This document shows positions 11,091-24,292 of a stretch of 64,000 nucleotides of DNA, piece after piece (the stretch's first letter is position 1; every line of letters starts with the position of its first letter). The position numbers and the translations under genes were made by a program. Source of the stretch: Sapria himalayana (Eukaryota > Streptophyta > Magnoliopsida > Malpighiales > Rafflesiaceae); contig JAREIK010000801.1 in assembly GCA_029783825.1 (NCBI GenBank), positions 9,870,891 to 9,934,890 on the forward strand, written 5' to 3'. The notes under the pieces are model-generated. The model made no database searches and was not told the DNA's origin. It worked only from the letters and a program-made list of their open reading frames with translations.

Positions 11091-13218
11091 TCTAAACTTA
11101 GTATTTAAGATATTTATGCACTAGCTTGAAGAAAAATATTATAATTTATTATTTATTATTTTATCTTTTTTTTTATTTTTTTTATTTCAATATTACATAT
11201 AAGAAAGTCCAACATGTGAAGTGTTCCAATTTGATTGACCCCTTAGAAAAGAGCTAAGCTTGTATACATTTCAATAATGATTTCATCATGTGTCATTCCC
11301 CCTAGTTTATATCTCTACATAATAACTCAATGTCCTTTCCCCTACTATGTCATTTACCCTACATAGATCAATGATCAATATGGTGGGATACATTTGAGAA
11401 AGAATGATATCTCACATAGTTGGAGACAAAAAATAACCTCTCTAATAGGACTTGAGTGGATATGTTTAATCAGCCTAATTTATGGATTTAGTCGAGGTGA
11501 GTAAATTTGCATCAATCCCTTATAGAGTATCATCATGTATTAGTCAATCTGGAGAAGAATGACAATTAGTCATGATTGATGAAGTTAGCATGATTACTAA
11601 GAAACTAATTGATGTACTATCCCTAGAACTCTAAAAACAATAGCAATATAAAACAAGTATCACTATAAAGACCAATTGACATGAAAAATAGAACAAATAA
11701 AATTTTTAAAACTTACTACAAGAAATTTCACACATACTTATAATTTTAACAATTACAATATTTTTGAATATGAAAAATAATTTTCTTATTCTGCTTATTA
11801 TCTTATTCTACTTATTATCCCACCCTACCTACAAATAGTTATTTTATTAATTGAATATGAAAAATATTTTTCTATAATAATCTAAAAAAGAAAATTTATG
11901 CGGGACAATCATTTGAGTTTATCTTACCCAAATGAATAAGATCTATCTTTAGACTACCAAAAAAATCCGATGCGAACTACGATAATCTTATATTATTTGT
12001 TTCATTGGTCTCTCCTTGCCCTTGGTTATCAATTTGTTTTATTTCATAAATATATTTTTGACTCATTTTATTCTATAAATACAATTTAGGTGAGTCTTAG
12101 TGTACTTTTAAAATATATGAAAAATATCAATATTATAAATAATAATAACTTAGATATTTGTTAACTAAAAAAATTTCTTCAAACACAATTTCAAATAAAG
12201 AATTTTAAATATTTTAGATAATTCATTAAGATTACAGTGATTAATTTTGGTAGTGATATTGTTCTTTCATGAAAGAGGTGTATTTTAGAGAATTCATTAA
12301 GATTACAGTGATACACAAAGGGAGTTCAATGTCATTTATCAATGTATTTATTTTACCACCAACTTATTTATTTGTATATCATTAAATAACAACTTACATA
12401 TTTATTTGGATATTCAATAAGTATAAAAGCTAATAATTTATCAATGTCATTCACATTTTACCAACAAATTTTAAATTTTCTAATAATTGAGATTTTCTAT
12501 CACATTTTTAATTTTTTGATTGTTTCAATTAATTTTGTTGAATTTTGGTTTGTTTTACATTATTTTATTTATTTTTTCATTGTTTGAGAGCATATGGCTT
12601 ATGAACTGTTCCAAACCATATTTTACCAAAAATTATTGCGAGTGACAACGCATCCTTTGGTTGTCACAATAAAGTGTCGTTCATTACTAACCTAAAAGAG
12701 AAAGATCTTACAATAGGTGATTAGTTGACTACAACTCACAAATAAATAACATTATAATTATGTACTCTCTATTTGCATTGCATCTCGAAATAACACGTAA
12801 ATATCTACTTTATTCTTCCAAAAGACAAAGTTACCGGTAAAAAAATGCAAAAACTAAGATAGATCTTCCCTATATAATTGTAGGAGCCCAACTAGATTTA
12901 GAATATATTTTTATTAGACTATGCTCAAGATCTTAAAATGTAATCCCACGTCTTGAAGCTTTTTTTAAATGCTTGAGCATAGTCACAAGATCGGACTATG
13001 CTCAAGATCTTAGAATAACGGTATATCTCATTGCCCATTAAATATACAGATAATTTAATTTCTCTAAGATTATCCTTTATCTAGTAAAATCAACTAATTA
13101 AACAAATAATTATAGACAATTTTATGTATGAATCAAGTGGCGAGTTAGCAAAAATACATTATGACATATGAAAGTTAAAATATTTAAATGTATCACATTT
13201 AAGAAAAAAATATCATAC
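11091..13218. other. No gene seen; small internal repeats
   Basis: AT-rich intronic sequence. About 31 bp containing AATTCATTAAGATTACAGTG occurs twice (about 12212-12242 and 12283-12313) with one mismatch. A hairpin-prone block at about 12907-13012 has GACTATGCTCAAGATCTTA twice directly and CTTGAGCATAGTC once inverted. No protein similarity was recognised. Confidence 0.5.
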
Positions 13219-13226
13219 CTCCTGAG

Positions 13227-16200
13227 TAGAGATGTCAAATGAGCCATGTGGTCCAGGCACGACACAAGACACAACCCAATTTGATAGTCCTAGGCCCGAC
13301 TTGGCATGATCTAGACTAGTGCCTGGATCATGGTCATGCCAGCTCATAGCACGACTTGTGTTGTGTTGAGCCAAGAACCAATTGTGCCTCATGTCATGCC
13401 AAGCACGGCAAGAGCGGGTAGCACATTGGCATGGTTCATTGAAGCACGGGGCACAAGTTTTTTTTAAAAAAAATTGTTTCCCCCCTTACCCATTAAACTA
13501 AACATAATGAGATATTTCTCCTACCCTGACAAAAATGATGACAAGAAATTTAGCGGTGTCAAGTAGGTTAGGCGGCTCGAGCACGGCATAAAGCACAGCC
13601 CAAAGTAGTCATGTCGAGTTGACTTGGCATCGGGTAATTGCATGACGGGGCTGGGTATTTAAAAAATACTAGCCAAGTAAGTTGGGTTCGTCTCACATGG
13701 ACAGGTTATTCCTATTTGGGACCTTCAGAGCCCAACCAAAATCAGCACGGCCCAGCTTTACCCGACATGACTTAGCATTACAAGAGGCTAAACAGGTCAT
13801 GCCAAGCATGTTTTTTTTGGCAATCATGTTGTACTTAGCACGGCATGGTAGCATGGCTAGGCCAAACAAAAATGAGTCATGTCGGAACGGTATTGCACGG
13901 CACGGCATATTTGACACCTCTTCAGTCATTATCCTATCACTATATATTTAAAAAAAAAAGAAAAGATAAAAAGTAATTTTTTAATCATCAAATTTCTTCC
14001 AATGGTTAATGGGCAGAGATTTAATGATTGTTGGAAATCTATCAAAATGATATAAAAAAATCAACAAATAAAAAAAATATAATTTTTAATAAAGTAAATT
14101 CTATAAATATGGTATTAAAATATTTTATTTTTCACTCATTTATATTTTTTCTACTCTCGTTTTCCTATCCTTTTTTAATCTAGATAATTGGCTCTACTTA
14201 CTGATTACTCAAAGCCTTGAGTCATAATTGTAACTACAAGTCTGCAAGTGGTGCTAATTAAAAAAAAAAAGATGAAATATTACACACATAAAGTTAAGGT
14301 ACACATTACAATTTTGTTTGTGTAATAATTTATAAAAATATAAACTTATAATTTTTTAAGTTAGAAAAATAAATAATAAATAATAATTTTAATGATAATA
14401 AATTTCCCTAAGATATAAATAATACTGAAAACTCAACCAAAAAATTTGAGACTGAAACTAGATATCTCTTAATGTCTCGACTCATTTGCCTAAAAAATAT
14501 AAAAATAGAAAAATTTTAATAGTTTTAATATATTTTAAGATAATTAAAATAAAAAATACAAAATATATCACTAAAAATTTGGCACAGTATATATATTATA
14601 AAAAATATATAAATATTAAAATACTGATAGCACGACTACCTTAAGATATATGTCAATCAAAATATCAAAAAATATGTTATATCATATTCCAAACAAACTT
14701 AACTAAATAGCAAAGTCATTTATCATAATAATTTTAGGAGAGAGTGCATGATTAAATTGATTATTATAATGAATCTTCTAATTGAATTTTTCAAGAAACA
14801 TTGGATAGCCAATATTATACATACATACTTCTAACTTACTTATCATAGAATTCTTAAGTTCACTAATTGGAAATAGCATAATAAATTATTATAAATTAAA
14901 AAAATAAATAATAATTAATGAATTTAATAAATATGCTAAAGTAATATCCATTATCTCTGACATTTAGACTAACCCTACAATAGTTAATAGTATGCATACC
15001 TAATTCCAACTTGCTTATCGTAAAATTATTAAATTCACTAATATAAATGACATAAAAAATATACTGAAGTAGTGTCCATGATATCCGACATCTAGACTAA
15101 TCATAATGATGTATCATCTGTATATCTCATTGCCCATTATATCAATTCTAAATAAAAATTTAATTAAAAAATTTTATAATTTTATATGATCATTTATCCC
15201 CATGATGGCTCGACCATAAATGAGTATATGACTAAAATTATTAATAAATATGATATTCTAAATAAAATTTTTAATATTGCATACAATAATTCTTCAAATA
15301 ACAATGTCACTATTAACATATTTATCGAAATCATTAATGACAGACACTTAACTAATATTTTTTATTTAAGTGTATATGTTATATAATTAACCAAATAATG
15401 TGAGGAAAAAAAATAATTTTTCTTGTTAATAAAAAATATAAGATATTCATTATAATACCTTGTGACACTAAACAACAACAAAAATTTAATACTATATGTG
15501 TGTCGACGAGCCTAAAAAAATTTTAAATTAATATGAAATATCATTGAAATTATACCTACCTAATATTAAAGTCAAGTATTGACTACAACACTTGATATAC
15601 AACTAAGTTAATAGTAAGAGTTGAGAATATATTAATGATTATACAAACTGAGATACAAAAAAATTATTTTTTACCCACTAGCTACTTGCATTGAACTTGG
15701 GTGCATATGCGACATCAATATCATGTTTAGCAAGCACAGAGAATATCATGCATTTAGTGTCATAATTGTTGAGATAGAAATCAGATATTTAAAATATAAA
15801 TTTTTCATTTTAATTATTTATTGCTTGGCTACCTATATAGATCATAAAATAAAGATTGAAGAAATAAAAAATATTTTAAAATATATATAAACATGCATAA
15901 ACTAAGCAAAAAAACCTAATTATTGGATTCATGAAAAATTGGATAATATATTTATATATTATGATACTAGGTATATTAGTTATAAGATAGCTTCGAGTAT
16001 ATATTTGAAGTTAATAATTTTTTCATTCAGTTAGCTATAAGCAAATAATTAGATACTCCATCAAATAGTAGTGAGTTATCTCAGTACTTAAATATTAATT
16101 ATTATTTTATTCTATCATATGAAAATAAAATTTTGAATATAATGAATTGATAAAAATCATATAAATATATTTTTCCTATATTATCTAAGATGGCATGTAA

Positions 16201-17062
16201 TCTATTAATTCATTCAATATTTAGCATAACATCAGAGTTTATTTTTTCTATAATTATAAATGTTATTTCAGATGAGTAATCCAAACTACAACCAAATAAA
16301 AATGAACTTTCTTGCTTAAAGGATTAGAAAGATTTAAAATTTAACTTTCAAGATAAAAAAAATCACTATTATTGAATAATGACTCATTAGATATCAAGGA
16401 TATTGAGGCTACCAATAGTACTAGTTTTAGAATCATATATGATAATCATAATTTGCATCCACATCATACCAACACTAAAGACATGAACTGATCATGACTA
16501 TTAGAAGACTTACATGCAAAATATGATGTATATTTTTTTAGTTATATTTATGTGTATATACCATATTTATATTAATGATGCATGACTTTTTATTTATGTT
16601 TTAAATTTTTAAAAAAAAAATTATCATTCTGATTGTATTGTTATTTTTAAATGATATTGTGAGCCAAATATAAAATATTTTGTTTAATTATTAATTTTAT
16701 TATTTTATATTTACATTGAAGTCTACAGTGTAATTTTTTTTATTTTGATATTTATATTTTATAATATTTTATAATTTTAAATATTTTAAAAAATTAAATA
16801 TTTTATAATTTTTTATTGGTTCAGTCAACTACACAGAGCCGACACGACCCAGCAATTCCCAAATTCGACCAAGCATGACATGACATGGTAGTGCCAAACA
16901 ACGGGTCAATTGGACCATGCTAGGCTAACCAACCATTAGGTCATTGTAGCATAATATGGCACAAAAACCCACCTTATATCATGTCAGGCATGGCATAGTG
17001 GCCTGACTGGGCTATGAACAATTAGGTCATATCAACAAAGCATAGCTCATTTGACACCTATA
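13227..17062 (+). mobile_element. Near full-length hAT transposon (3.8 kb)
   Basis: It begins TAGAGATGTCAAATGAG and ends ATTTGACACCTATA. Flanking octamers are CTCCTGAG (13219-13226) and CTCCTAAG (17063-17070), a 7-of-8 match to the 8-bp target duplication made by hAT transposases. GC-richer subterminal zones with GCACGG, CATGCC and CATGACC words flank an AT-rich body. A decayed Ac-like transposase lies on the plus strand at about 14850-16500; the best piece (15186-15386) reads YPHDGSTINEYMTKIINKY and SSNNNVTINIF. A second hAT end pair is nested near its left end (13551-13922). Dead as a coding unit, but the boundaries are well supported. Confidence 0.82.
13551..13922. mobile_element. hAT derivative nested in the left arm
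   Basis: TAGCGGTGTCAAGTAGG at 13551 and TTTGACACCTCTT at 13910-13922 form an inverted pair in the style of the family, with about 370 bp of GCACGG/GCATGG-rich sequence between. The flanking octamers do not match, so it may be a nested MITE or a rearranged end of the host element. Confidence 0.5.
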
Positions 17063-17094
17063 CTCCTAAGTATTAGACCTTTATACCAAGAAAA

Positions 17095-17485
17095 TATCTC
17101 AAGTATCTCAAATCTTTCGATTAAAACTCAATCAATATAAATAATTTTAATTGAAATATACCTAATTGATTGTCTTATAATCAAATTATCATTAATATAT
17201 AAAACTAACATCATATACTCATCTCAAGATTCACGTCAAAAGAAATAAAAATAATTTAGCGCATATCTAGAGAGACCAAATATAATAAGTGTCAAATAAA
17301 ATGTACTAATTCATGTCTTAGAGGGCTTCTTTAGACCATAAAATACTTTTCATAGTATGTACACCATACTTATGTTTCCAAGAATAATAAATCTTGGTAG
17401 TTAATGCATGAACACTCCTTCCTCTGGATACCATATAAAAACACATTCATTATATCTAGATGATACATAATCTATCTATGTGATG
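17095..17485 (-). pseudogene. Copia RT relic
   Basis: Minus-strand pieces match the copia RT order: a DVKNAFLHG-like DIMNVFLYG near 17430-17455, a YGLKQ-like YGLKKPSKT near 17320-17345, and a YVDD-region relic (YINDNLII) near 17185-17210. Many stops. It abuts the Gypsy relic that begins near 17500, so two different retroelements are joined here. Confidence 0.55.
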
Positions 17486-17499
17486 CTGAAATAAAAAAT

Positions 17500-19560
17500 A
17501 ACAATCTAATAATAATCATGTTAGTAATATAAAAGAAATTGTCCAAATAACCAATATTATATGTCTGATTTATGAGGAGACAAACAGTCATTGACCCTGT
17601 ATGAAAAGTAAATCATTTTCCACCTAAATAGGTTTGAGTCTTTTACTCCATAGTATATTCCATAAGAGATTTAGTCACTAGGACTTTAAATAATCTATCT
17701 CTAATATGATCTCTCCGGTTTCCATGCAATTGGCTAATTATCACAAGTTGTCTTTTGACTTTGCATATATGCTACCACATAAGTTCTTTTTGGCTTATAT
17801 TCTAATATATGATCAATCTCAACAAAAAATTATTATATCATCGAACTTATTTGAGAATTAGTTTCTTTTATGTTTGCAGATAGTTGGTGACTTGGTGGCA
17901 ACATTATTAATTTTTATCATAAATCTTAATTTCAAAACATAATATTTTCATACTCACAAACAATAAAATATCACAATCATTTACTTTTCATGGAATGTGT
18001 ATTGCCATTTAGTTTCATTTAGATTTCAACTTTCAAATGTAATTGGATGGCCTTTATGGATAAATACTCATCTAATTATAAAAGTTAAAATATTTATGTA
18101 TACTTCATATGGCTTGGAATGATTTGACAAGGATAAGACAAACTTTTCAGTAATAACTTACTTCAAATTATCAAAAATTTCTTAGCAAATTTTGCTCCAC
18201 TTTCAAACTTTTTTCTTCTAAAATATATAAGTTAATAAAATACTAATAATAATTTATCAACCCAAGAAATGATCTCAATTCTGTCACTTTTTATTAGTAG
18301 CTCTCATTCGAGAATATCTTATGCTTTATTGTTGTCTATCTATATTACTTTATCCTCTACAATATGGCCCAAAAATAAAATTTCTAATTGAGCAAAAAAA
18401 TATTTCTCTCATTTGATATACAATTTATTTTCTCAAAAAAAATGAAATATCTATTTGTATCAAATAATTAACATGTTCTTTCAACGATTTGTTATACGCA
18501 ATATCATCAAATATACCACAACAAAACAATTAGGGGTATACAACAATACCTTATTCATAAGTGTGCAAAATACAACCAATGTATTTGCAAGTCTATATGA
18601 CATCACCAAGAATTAATAGAACTCATGCATTATCACACGTCATCTTTAGTTTGTCACTTTGATCTATCCGCATTTAATAGTATCCTGACCTTTAATAAAG
18701 CTTGAAAAACTATTTTGTATTCCCAAATAGTTCAAACAAATCTGCAATCAAAAAAATTAAATATTTATTCTTCATTGTCAACTTATTGAGAGCCTAATAA
18801 TCAAAGTACAACTATAATGATCTAACAAATTTTCTTTGAAATAAAATAAGGGAACCATATTAAGCATTTGAAGACCGAATATACTCGGCATAAATTAACT
18901 CTTTTAATTGTTTCATTAGCTCTTTAAGTTCTGGGAGAGTCATTCAATATGATATCTTTAGTGATAATTTTTTTGGCAAATCAACATATATGACACCTCA
19001 AAATGAGTAAGGAAGTTTTAAAACTTCTATAGGTACATCACTAATAACCACTAAATTTTCATATATCTTTAGGACTTCCAAATAAGTCATTTCACTTTGT
19101 CTTATCCCTTTTTCTAAATGTATTGCAAATAATAATTTTATCCATTACTTTATGTTACTGGAATAATACATTAGCAAATATGATCTAAATTGTATATAAA
19201 ATCAACAAATAAAACTAAAAGTTTATTGACCCAATTAAAAAAATTTAACCCAGATACCAAGTCATGATCATCTAAGATAATTACTTCAACTATCTTTTTC
19301 ATCCCAATCTTTTAATTAAACCTCCGCATTAGATATGACACTGATTATTAAATTTCTTTTAATCATCATCTTGATCCAAGTATTGCCTTTGTTTTTATTG
19401 AGATTTAACTTCTTTATGATTCCTTATAAAATAAAAGGATCAAATACACTTATATCTACCGATGCTTTGATATGATGGCTAACAATAATAAAATTTACAA
19501 ACATCAAGTATCTTTGAGTTTCATACTTCTTGTTTCGATCAAGCTCAACAAGAATAAACT
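17500..19560 (-). pseudogene. Gypsy pol relic: RT, RNase H, integrase start
   Basis: Minus-strand translation gives a clear Ty3/gypsy polyprotein in decay. From high to low coordinates: LKELMKQLKELIYAEYIR and FDYQALNKLTMKNKY (RT start, about 18780-18920), the FDDI relic of the YxDD box with SLKEHVNYL (about 18470-18520), an RNase H stretch with LSNHSKPYEV and KGHPITFESWNLNET (about 18010-18130), and an integrase-leading piece VENDLLFIQG near 17610-17640. Stops are frequent. The matching gag lies at 23206-24270 beyond an inserted hAT element. Gypsy order (RT before integrase) is the key identifier. Confidence 0.85.
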
Positions 19561-19561
19561 A

Positions 19562-19569
19562 AGTTTAAC
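19562..19569. repeat. Left target-site duplication of hAT H2
   Basis: AGTTTAAC directly before the terminal TAGAAGTG; its partner AATTTAAC is at 23198-23205 (7 of 8 identical). Confidence 0.75.
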
Positions 19570-20489
19570 TAGAAGTGTCAAACGGAACATGCCGGGTCGG
19601 TTCGGCCTATTTTTTATGTGCACGACCTTGCTTCCGTGCATGGCCAGGCACGGCATGGTTACTGTACAGTGTCGTGCCTGGCCTGGCACAGTTTATTCAA
19701 GCCAGGCCCGGCATGGCCCCCCGGCACGATGGTAAATTTACCATGCCGGGTCATGCCAGTACAAGCCTGTTTAAAAAAATAAAAAAATTTTATTTCTTAA
19801 TATTTAAATGTTTATATTAAACTATTTATAAAATATATATTATATATAGATAATGTTTAAAAATTTTAAATTTTTAACTTGAAATTTGTTGAATATACAA
19901 TAATAATAAGGTTTAAATTTTTTTTTTTATTTTTTAATAAATTTAGATTATAATTTATTAGAACTAAAAATAAATAATTTTAATGAAAAATTTAAACACA
20001 AGAATAAATTAAACAAAAAAATTCATTAAAAAAAATTACAAAATTACAAAGACAAAAGCAAACTAAATGTCCAATCAGCCAATAGATACCGAACCAAAGA
20101 AAATATAAGGTAACGTAAATAAAAAAATATACAATCAATACAAAACAAAACATCTAAATCAAAAATCAAAATCAAGAATAACACAAATCAACAACTGTAT
20201 CCATAACCGTGAAGCATCAAAAATCAAAATCAAGTAGTAATGGCATGTGGCATGGCATGGCGTGGCATGGCGTGGCGTGGCATGACATTGGCAACTGACA
20301 TCTGGCAATGAGCAGGGGCAACCGAGAACCACATCAATCATCAATTTGCATATCATGATCATCATCAACCGTAACATAAATATTACTAACAAATGGATCA
20401 TCATCATCATCATCATCAATCAACTACTCTACTTTCGCAATGGATGTGGTCTCTGTCCGAGCTCCAACACGATCATGAATGCTAAACCT

Positions 20490-22175
20490 CGAATCCTACC
20501 AGTCCTTCATACATGCTAAGGCCTCAATAATATCTAAACGTAATCTCGATCTCATATCCGAAATCACATTCACTGTAACAAAAAAAATAGACTTTAATGG
20601 CATGGAAAATGTGGACTCATATGATTTCCACCACTGTAATATATCAAGATTATTAGTAGTATCATTATATGATAGAATTGAGCAGTAATCGATATCTAAG
20701 TACCGAGAAAACTCACTCATATGTGACGGTTCACCCCGTCATTTCCCCCTCGCTAACTGAATGAAAAAATCATCATCTTTGAAGAAGGTATCCATGTTTG
20801 TAATCATAGTTTTACTACTACTACCACCATACCTAGTATCATAGTATGTGAACAGATCAGTCAACTTCTCGTGAATAAACCCTTAAGGTGGATCTTCCAG
20901 GTTCATGTACAATAAAATATAAGTCAAAATATTATCTATCCCTTCCACCTTAACCCTAGGGTCCATGCATGTAGCGAAACAATAAAGAAATAGAACAACG
21001 AACCAGTACTTTAAGTACTTGATTTCTATTTCTATGATCATATGGCTAAGTGTCGGGTCAGCTCGATACTTCCTAAATATGCTACTAATATTACATATGC
21101 ACCTGAATACAATGTAAGTCGTGGGAGTATAAACCGATGAACACGTGATCGTCGTGTCATAAAAATCTTCAGGAATTTTATAAATGAAATTCTTGAAGTC
21201 CAGTCAGTGTCATCAATAATAAGTTCGTCACTCTTACTATTGACGTAATCAGTTATCACGTGTTCATATTCAACACATGACTCCAACATCATGTATGTGT
21301 AATTTCAATGGTGTCTTACATCCGATTGAAATTTCTTCTAATTAATATTCGTAGACAAACAGATACTATCAAACTTCTGTTGTCTGTGATGAGTGTGAAT
21401 ATATTTTAGTGCATTACATATATTATCCAACGCGGAAGAACACACTATACCCGCTTGTACAATTAGATTAATCACGTGACATATACATCTGACATAAAAA
21501 ATTTCTCCTAATGGTGTGTCTCTAATATTCCTAACAAACATGTTAATCATTACTCTATTATTAGATGCATTATCGAATGTGATACTATAAATTTTTTTTT
21601 TAATTTTATATTCTCTAAAAATTTTTATCATACACTCAAAAATGATCGGGTCATCATGAGGATGGAGAATCTCAGAGAATTCTAATATTTTTTTATTCAT
21701 TATTCATTTAGAATCTACATAGTGACTGGTGAAACATGCATAACATGATTCATCATAACTTGTCCAAATATCAGACACCACGAACATCACTCCACTTTAT
21801 GTCATAAATTCATTAATTATTTTTTATTTTTCTAACTTATAAAATTTAAGTATGTCGTTCCTAGATGTGGATCTAGGAATCCTACGATAAGCAGGCTAAA
21901 AATATATCTGCATGATACTCACTACCCTTAGATCTTCCAAAAATCTGGTTAGAATACTCATCAATGTAATAAGTTTAGCTATGTCTTCCCTATCCAGCTC
22001 GCTACAGTATATGAATGGAGTAAACTTTAAGACTGAACTTGATCCAGTCTCAAAAAATATAGTACTAAGTTGGGTTTGTCTAAGATCTAATATACCGTAT
22101 TTTTTGGTGCATAATTCAGCATGCCTCTTAATGTGCCCAGTCCTAAACAAACTCTTACAAGTTAAATTTCTCATA
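20490..22175 (-). pseudogene. hAT (Ac-like) transposase of H2
   Basis: Domains in order on the minus strand: a BED-type zinc finger relic (CKSLFRTGHIKRHAELC) at about 22110-22160; the catalytic RNase H-like core with FDNASNNRVMINMF near 21540-21585 and CHVINLIVQAG near 21450-21480; the segment DDTDWTSRISFIKFLKIF near 21170-21225; and the C-terminal dimerisation region LDILQWWKSYESTF near 20610-20650 ending DIIEALACMKDW at about 20498-20535. The dimerisation domain looks shortened, as the STVASESAFS-type stretch of other hAT proteins is missing. The reading frame is split by stops between these blocks, so the protein is not made as one chain. Confidence 0.82.
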
Positions 22176-22814
22176 CAATATTTACACTACATCATTTCTT
22201 CTTCCTCACCCCTGATATTTTTTTTGTTTTATTATATTAAAATAAGTCCAAACTACATAAGTCCTAGTTTTTTATTTTTTAAATATTTGGGTTGAGACGA
22301 CTGAAGAAAGTAAAATTTCAGCAACCTCGAACCTGTGTAAAATTTTTATTTTCTAAATTTAAATATATTTCATTATTATTAGTCTTTTTTTTGGTTTTTG
22401 TTAAATAGGAGGTAAAGCCTAGATGATAGATTTAGATATTCAAATTAGAGACTAGAGAGAGAAAATAAACAAAAATACTTATTTTTTTAAATATTAATTA
22501 TTATGTTAAAAATTTTAGTTAAATAATAAACAAAAATTAAAAATACTCGTAAAGCTATGATATAGATCACGTGCATGGTGTACCACAGTCCGGTTCAAAC
22601 TTCCAAACCCGAGTTGTGAGTCCCGAAAAATAAAACCAAATGATAAAATCCTAAGAGAGTGAAGAGCAAAAGATTTGAGAAAAATTTGAAAGAGTGAGAA
22701 TAAATATTTTTAAAAAACATAAAATTTATAGAGGTAGGAAGATTTTATATATTAAAAAAATGAAATTTTTTTTAAAAAAAGTAATTTTTATATTTTTTTT
22801 ATTTTTTATTGATA

Positions 22815-22888
22815 TTTAGGGGGCAGAATCATGAGGACCAACGGATTCTGTCCCCTAGCTGTTGGAGGCAAAATCCAACAGCTAAAAT
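22815..22888. repeat. Two adjacent short hairpins in the H2 right arm
   Basis: GGGGCAGAATC pairs with GGATTCTGTCCCC, and AGCTGTTGG pairs with CCAACAGCT about 9 bases later. They sit just inside the GC-rich subterminal zone. Confidence 0.6.
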
Positions 22889-23205
22889 TCAAACTTTTTT
22901 TCAAACTCGTGCCCATGTGGTTTCCCATTTCCATATGGCGTTGGGGGTAGTGGTGTGGGTGTGGTCTGTCTCGGTGTCTCGTGCCGACGAGCCATGCCAT
23001 GGGCCACAAAACCGTGCCGGGCCAGGCACCACATGAGGCCTAGTTGGCCTCGACACAGCACGGCATGATTGGTGTCGTGGTTATGCATGGCATGGGCCTG
23101 GGCACAGAAAATTCCTATGCCACGCCGACCCAGGCACAGCGGAATCATGTCTTGCCTCGCGTCAGGCCGAGCTGGCCCAGCCCGGTTGACACCTCTCAAT
23201 TTAAC

Positions 23206-24270
23206 AATATCTTTTTGTTATTATTTATTATTCATAACAATAGCAATAAGTTTGTTTTACCTGGAATAATCACGAATCAAGTTTGGACCACCACAAAAAA
23301 GTATGCTAGTCACTAGTGATACTTTATTCTTTTTTTTATCCCTAGATAATTTTTTCCTTATCATCAAAAAATTTTCCCTTAATTATTTATCTCAATCAAT
23401 CCAATTCTTCTTATTCTTAAAAAAATTAAGTTTGTCTATCTTCTTAAATTCTACCAAAGATTTAGCTACTAACATTACATAGTTGATATCTTGGACACCT
23501 CACATCTACAATTCTTGCTTAGCATAGCATTTTAGACCATCCATAAAAAAAGAATCTCTTTTTCACCAAAATCAAAAATATTTAACATTAATTTTGAGAA
23601 CTCAGATACATAATCTCTTACTTCCATGCATTGTGTTGATCTCCACAATTTAACTATCAATTCACCTTTCATATATGCAGGATAAAATTATTGATTAAAT
23701 TTTCATTCAATAATTCCCAAATATAAATATCTGCATCCTCATATCTTCCTCACCAACAAATAAATGTGATATCTACCAAATATATAAAAATAGTACTAAT
23801 ATTGATTGCATTACTCATAATATTTATCACTCTAAAATATAATTTCATCCACAAATAAAATTATTAATCTCTTTTACCACTCGAGTACCTCTAAACTCCT
23901 TTGGCTTTGGGACATACACCCACGATGATAGAATTTGGCCAATCATACCATCTTCAATTATTCTCTTGCATGGTAATTATCATGGATTCCAAAAATAATA
24001 TTCTTTTAATTTAATATTACCAAGATAATATTTAAGGTTATTTACATCTCATTTCAAAATTACTCCTTCAAGGATATCACCTAATTAAAGTTTTCACCAA
24101 CATATACAAATTTGTCATACAATTCACCAATAGACAATTTTCCCACTATCCATTGGAGATTTTATGGATGTCATTACATCATTTAAATTTTTTTTCTTCC
24201 CTCAACCTCTAGCATCATACACATTTTGCCCATAATTCTCGATCTTGAACACAAATGTTATAGTAAGAAA
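23206..24270 (-). pseudogene. Gypsy gag relic
   Basis: The best stretch, at about 23500-23740 on the minus strand, reads FYPAYMKGELIVKLWRSTQ, then VRDYVSEFSKLML and EKEILFLWMV, matching the retrotransposon gag pattern (FYPE..., REYVREFSELML, EKDALFFFMDGL). Stops are present. With the pol relic at 17500-19560 it makes one Gypsy element cut in two by hAT H2. Confidence 0.78.
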
Positions 24271-24278
24271 ACCAACTA

Positions 24279-24290
24279 CCTATGATACCA
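24279..24290 (-). other. Primer-binding site of the Gypsy relic
   Basis: Minus strand TGGTATCATAGG, matching the start of an initiator tRNA-Met-type primer site, upstream of gag. It places the Gypsy 5' LTR at higher coordinates. Confidence 0.62.
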
Positions 24291-24292
24291 TT

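Larger units (their letters stand above)
19570..23197 (-). mobile_element. Full-length hAT transposon H2 (3.6 kb) inside a Gypsy relic
   Basis: Ends are TAGAAGTGTCAAACGG and CCGGTTGACACCTCTC, imperfect inverted repeats of at least 16 bp. An 8-bp target duplication matches at 7 of 8 bases. Both subterminal zones (19570-19770 and about 22810-23197) are GC-rich and packed with GGCATGG, CCTGGCC and GGCACGG words. Such subterminal repeats are where Ac-type transposases are known to bind. The transposase is on the minus strand. Flanking sequence on both sides belongs to one Gypsy element, so this hAT inserted after the Gypsy. Of the hAT copies here it keeps the most recognisable transposase. Confidence 0.86.
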
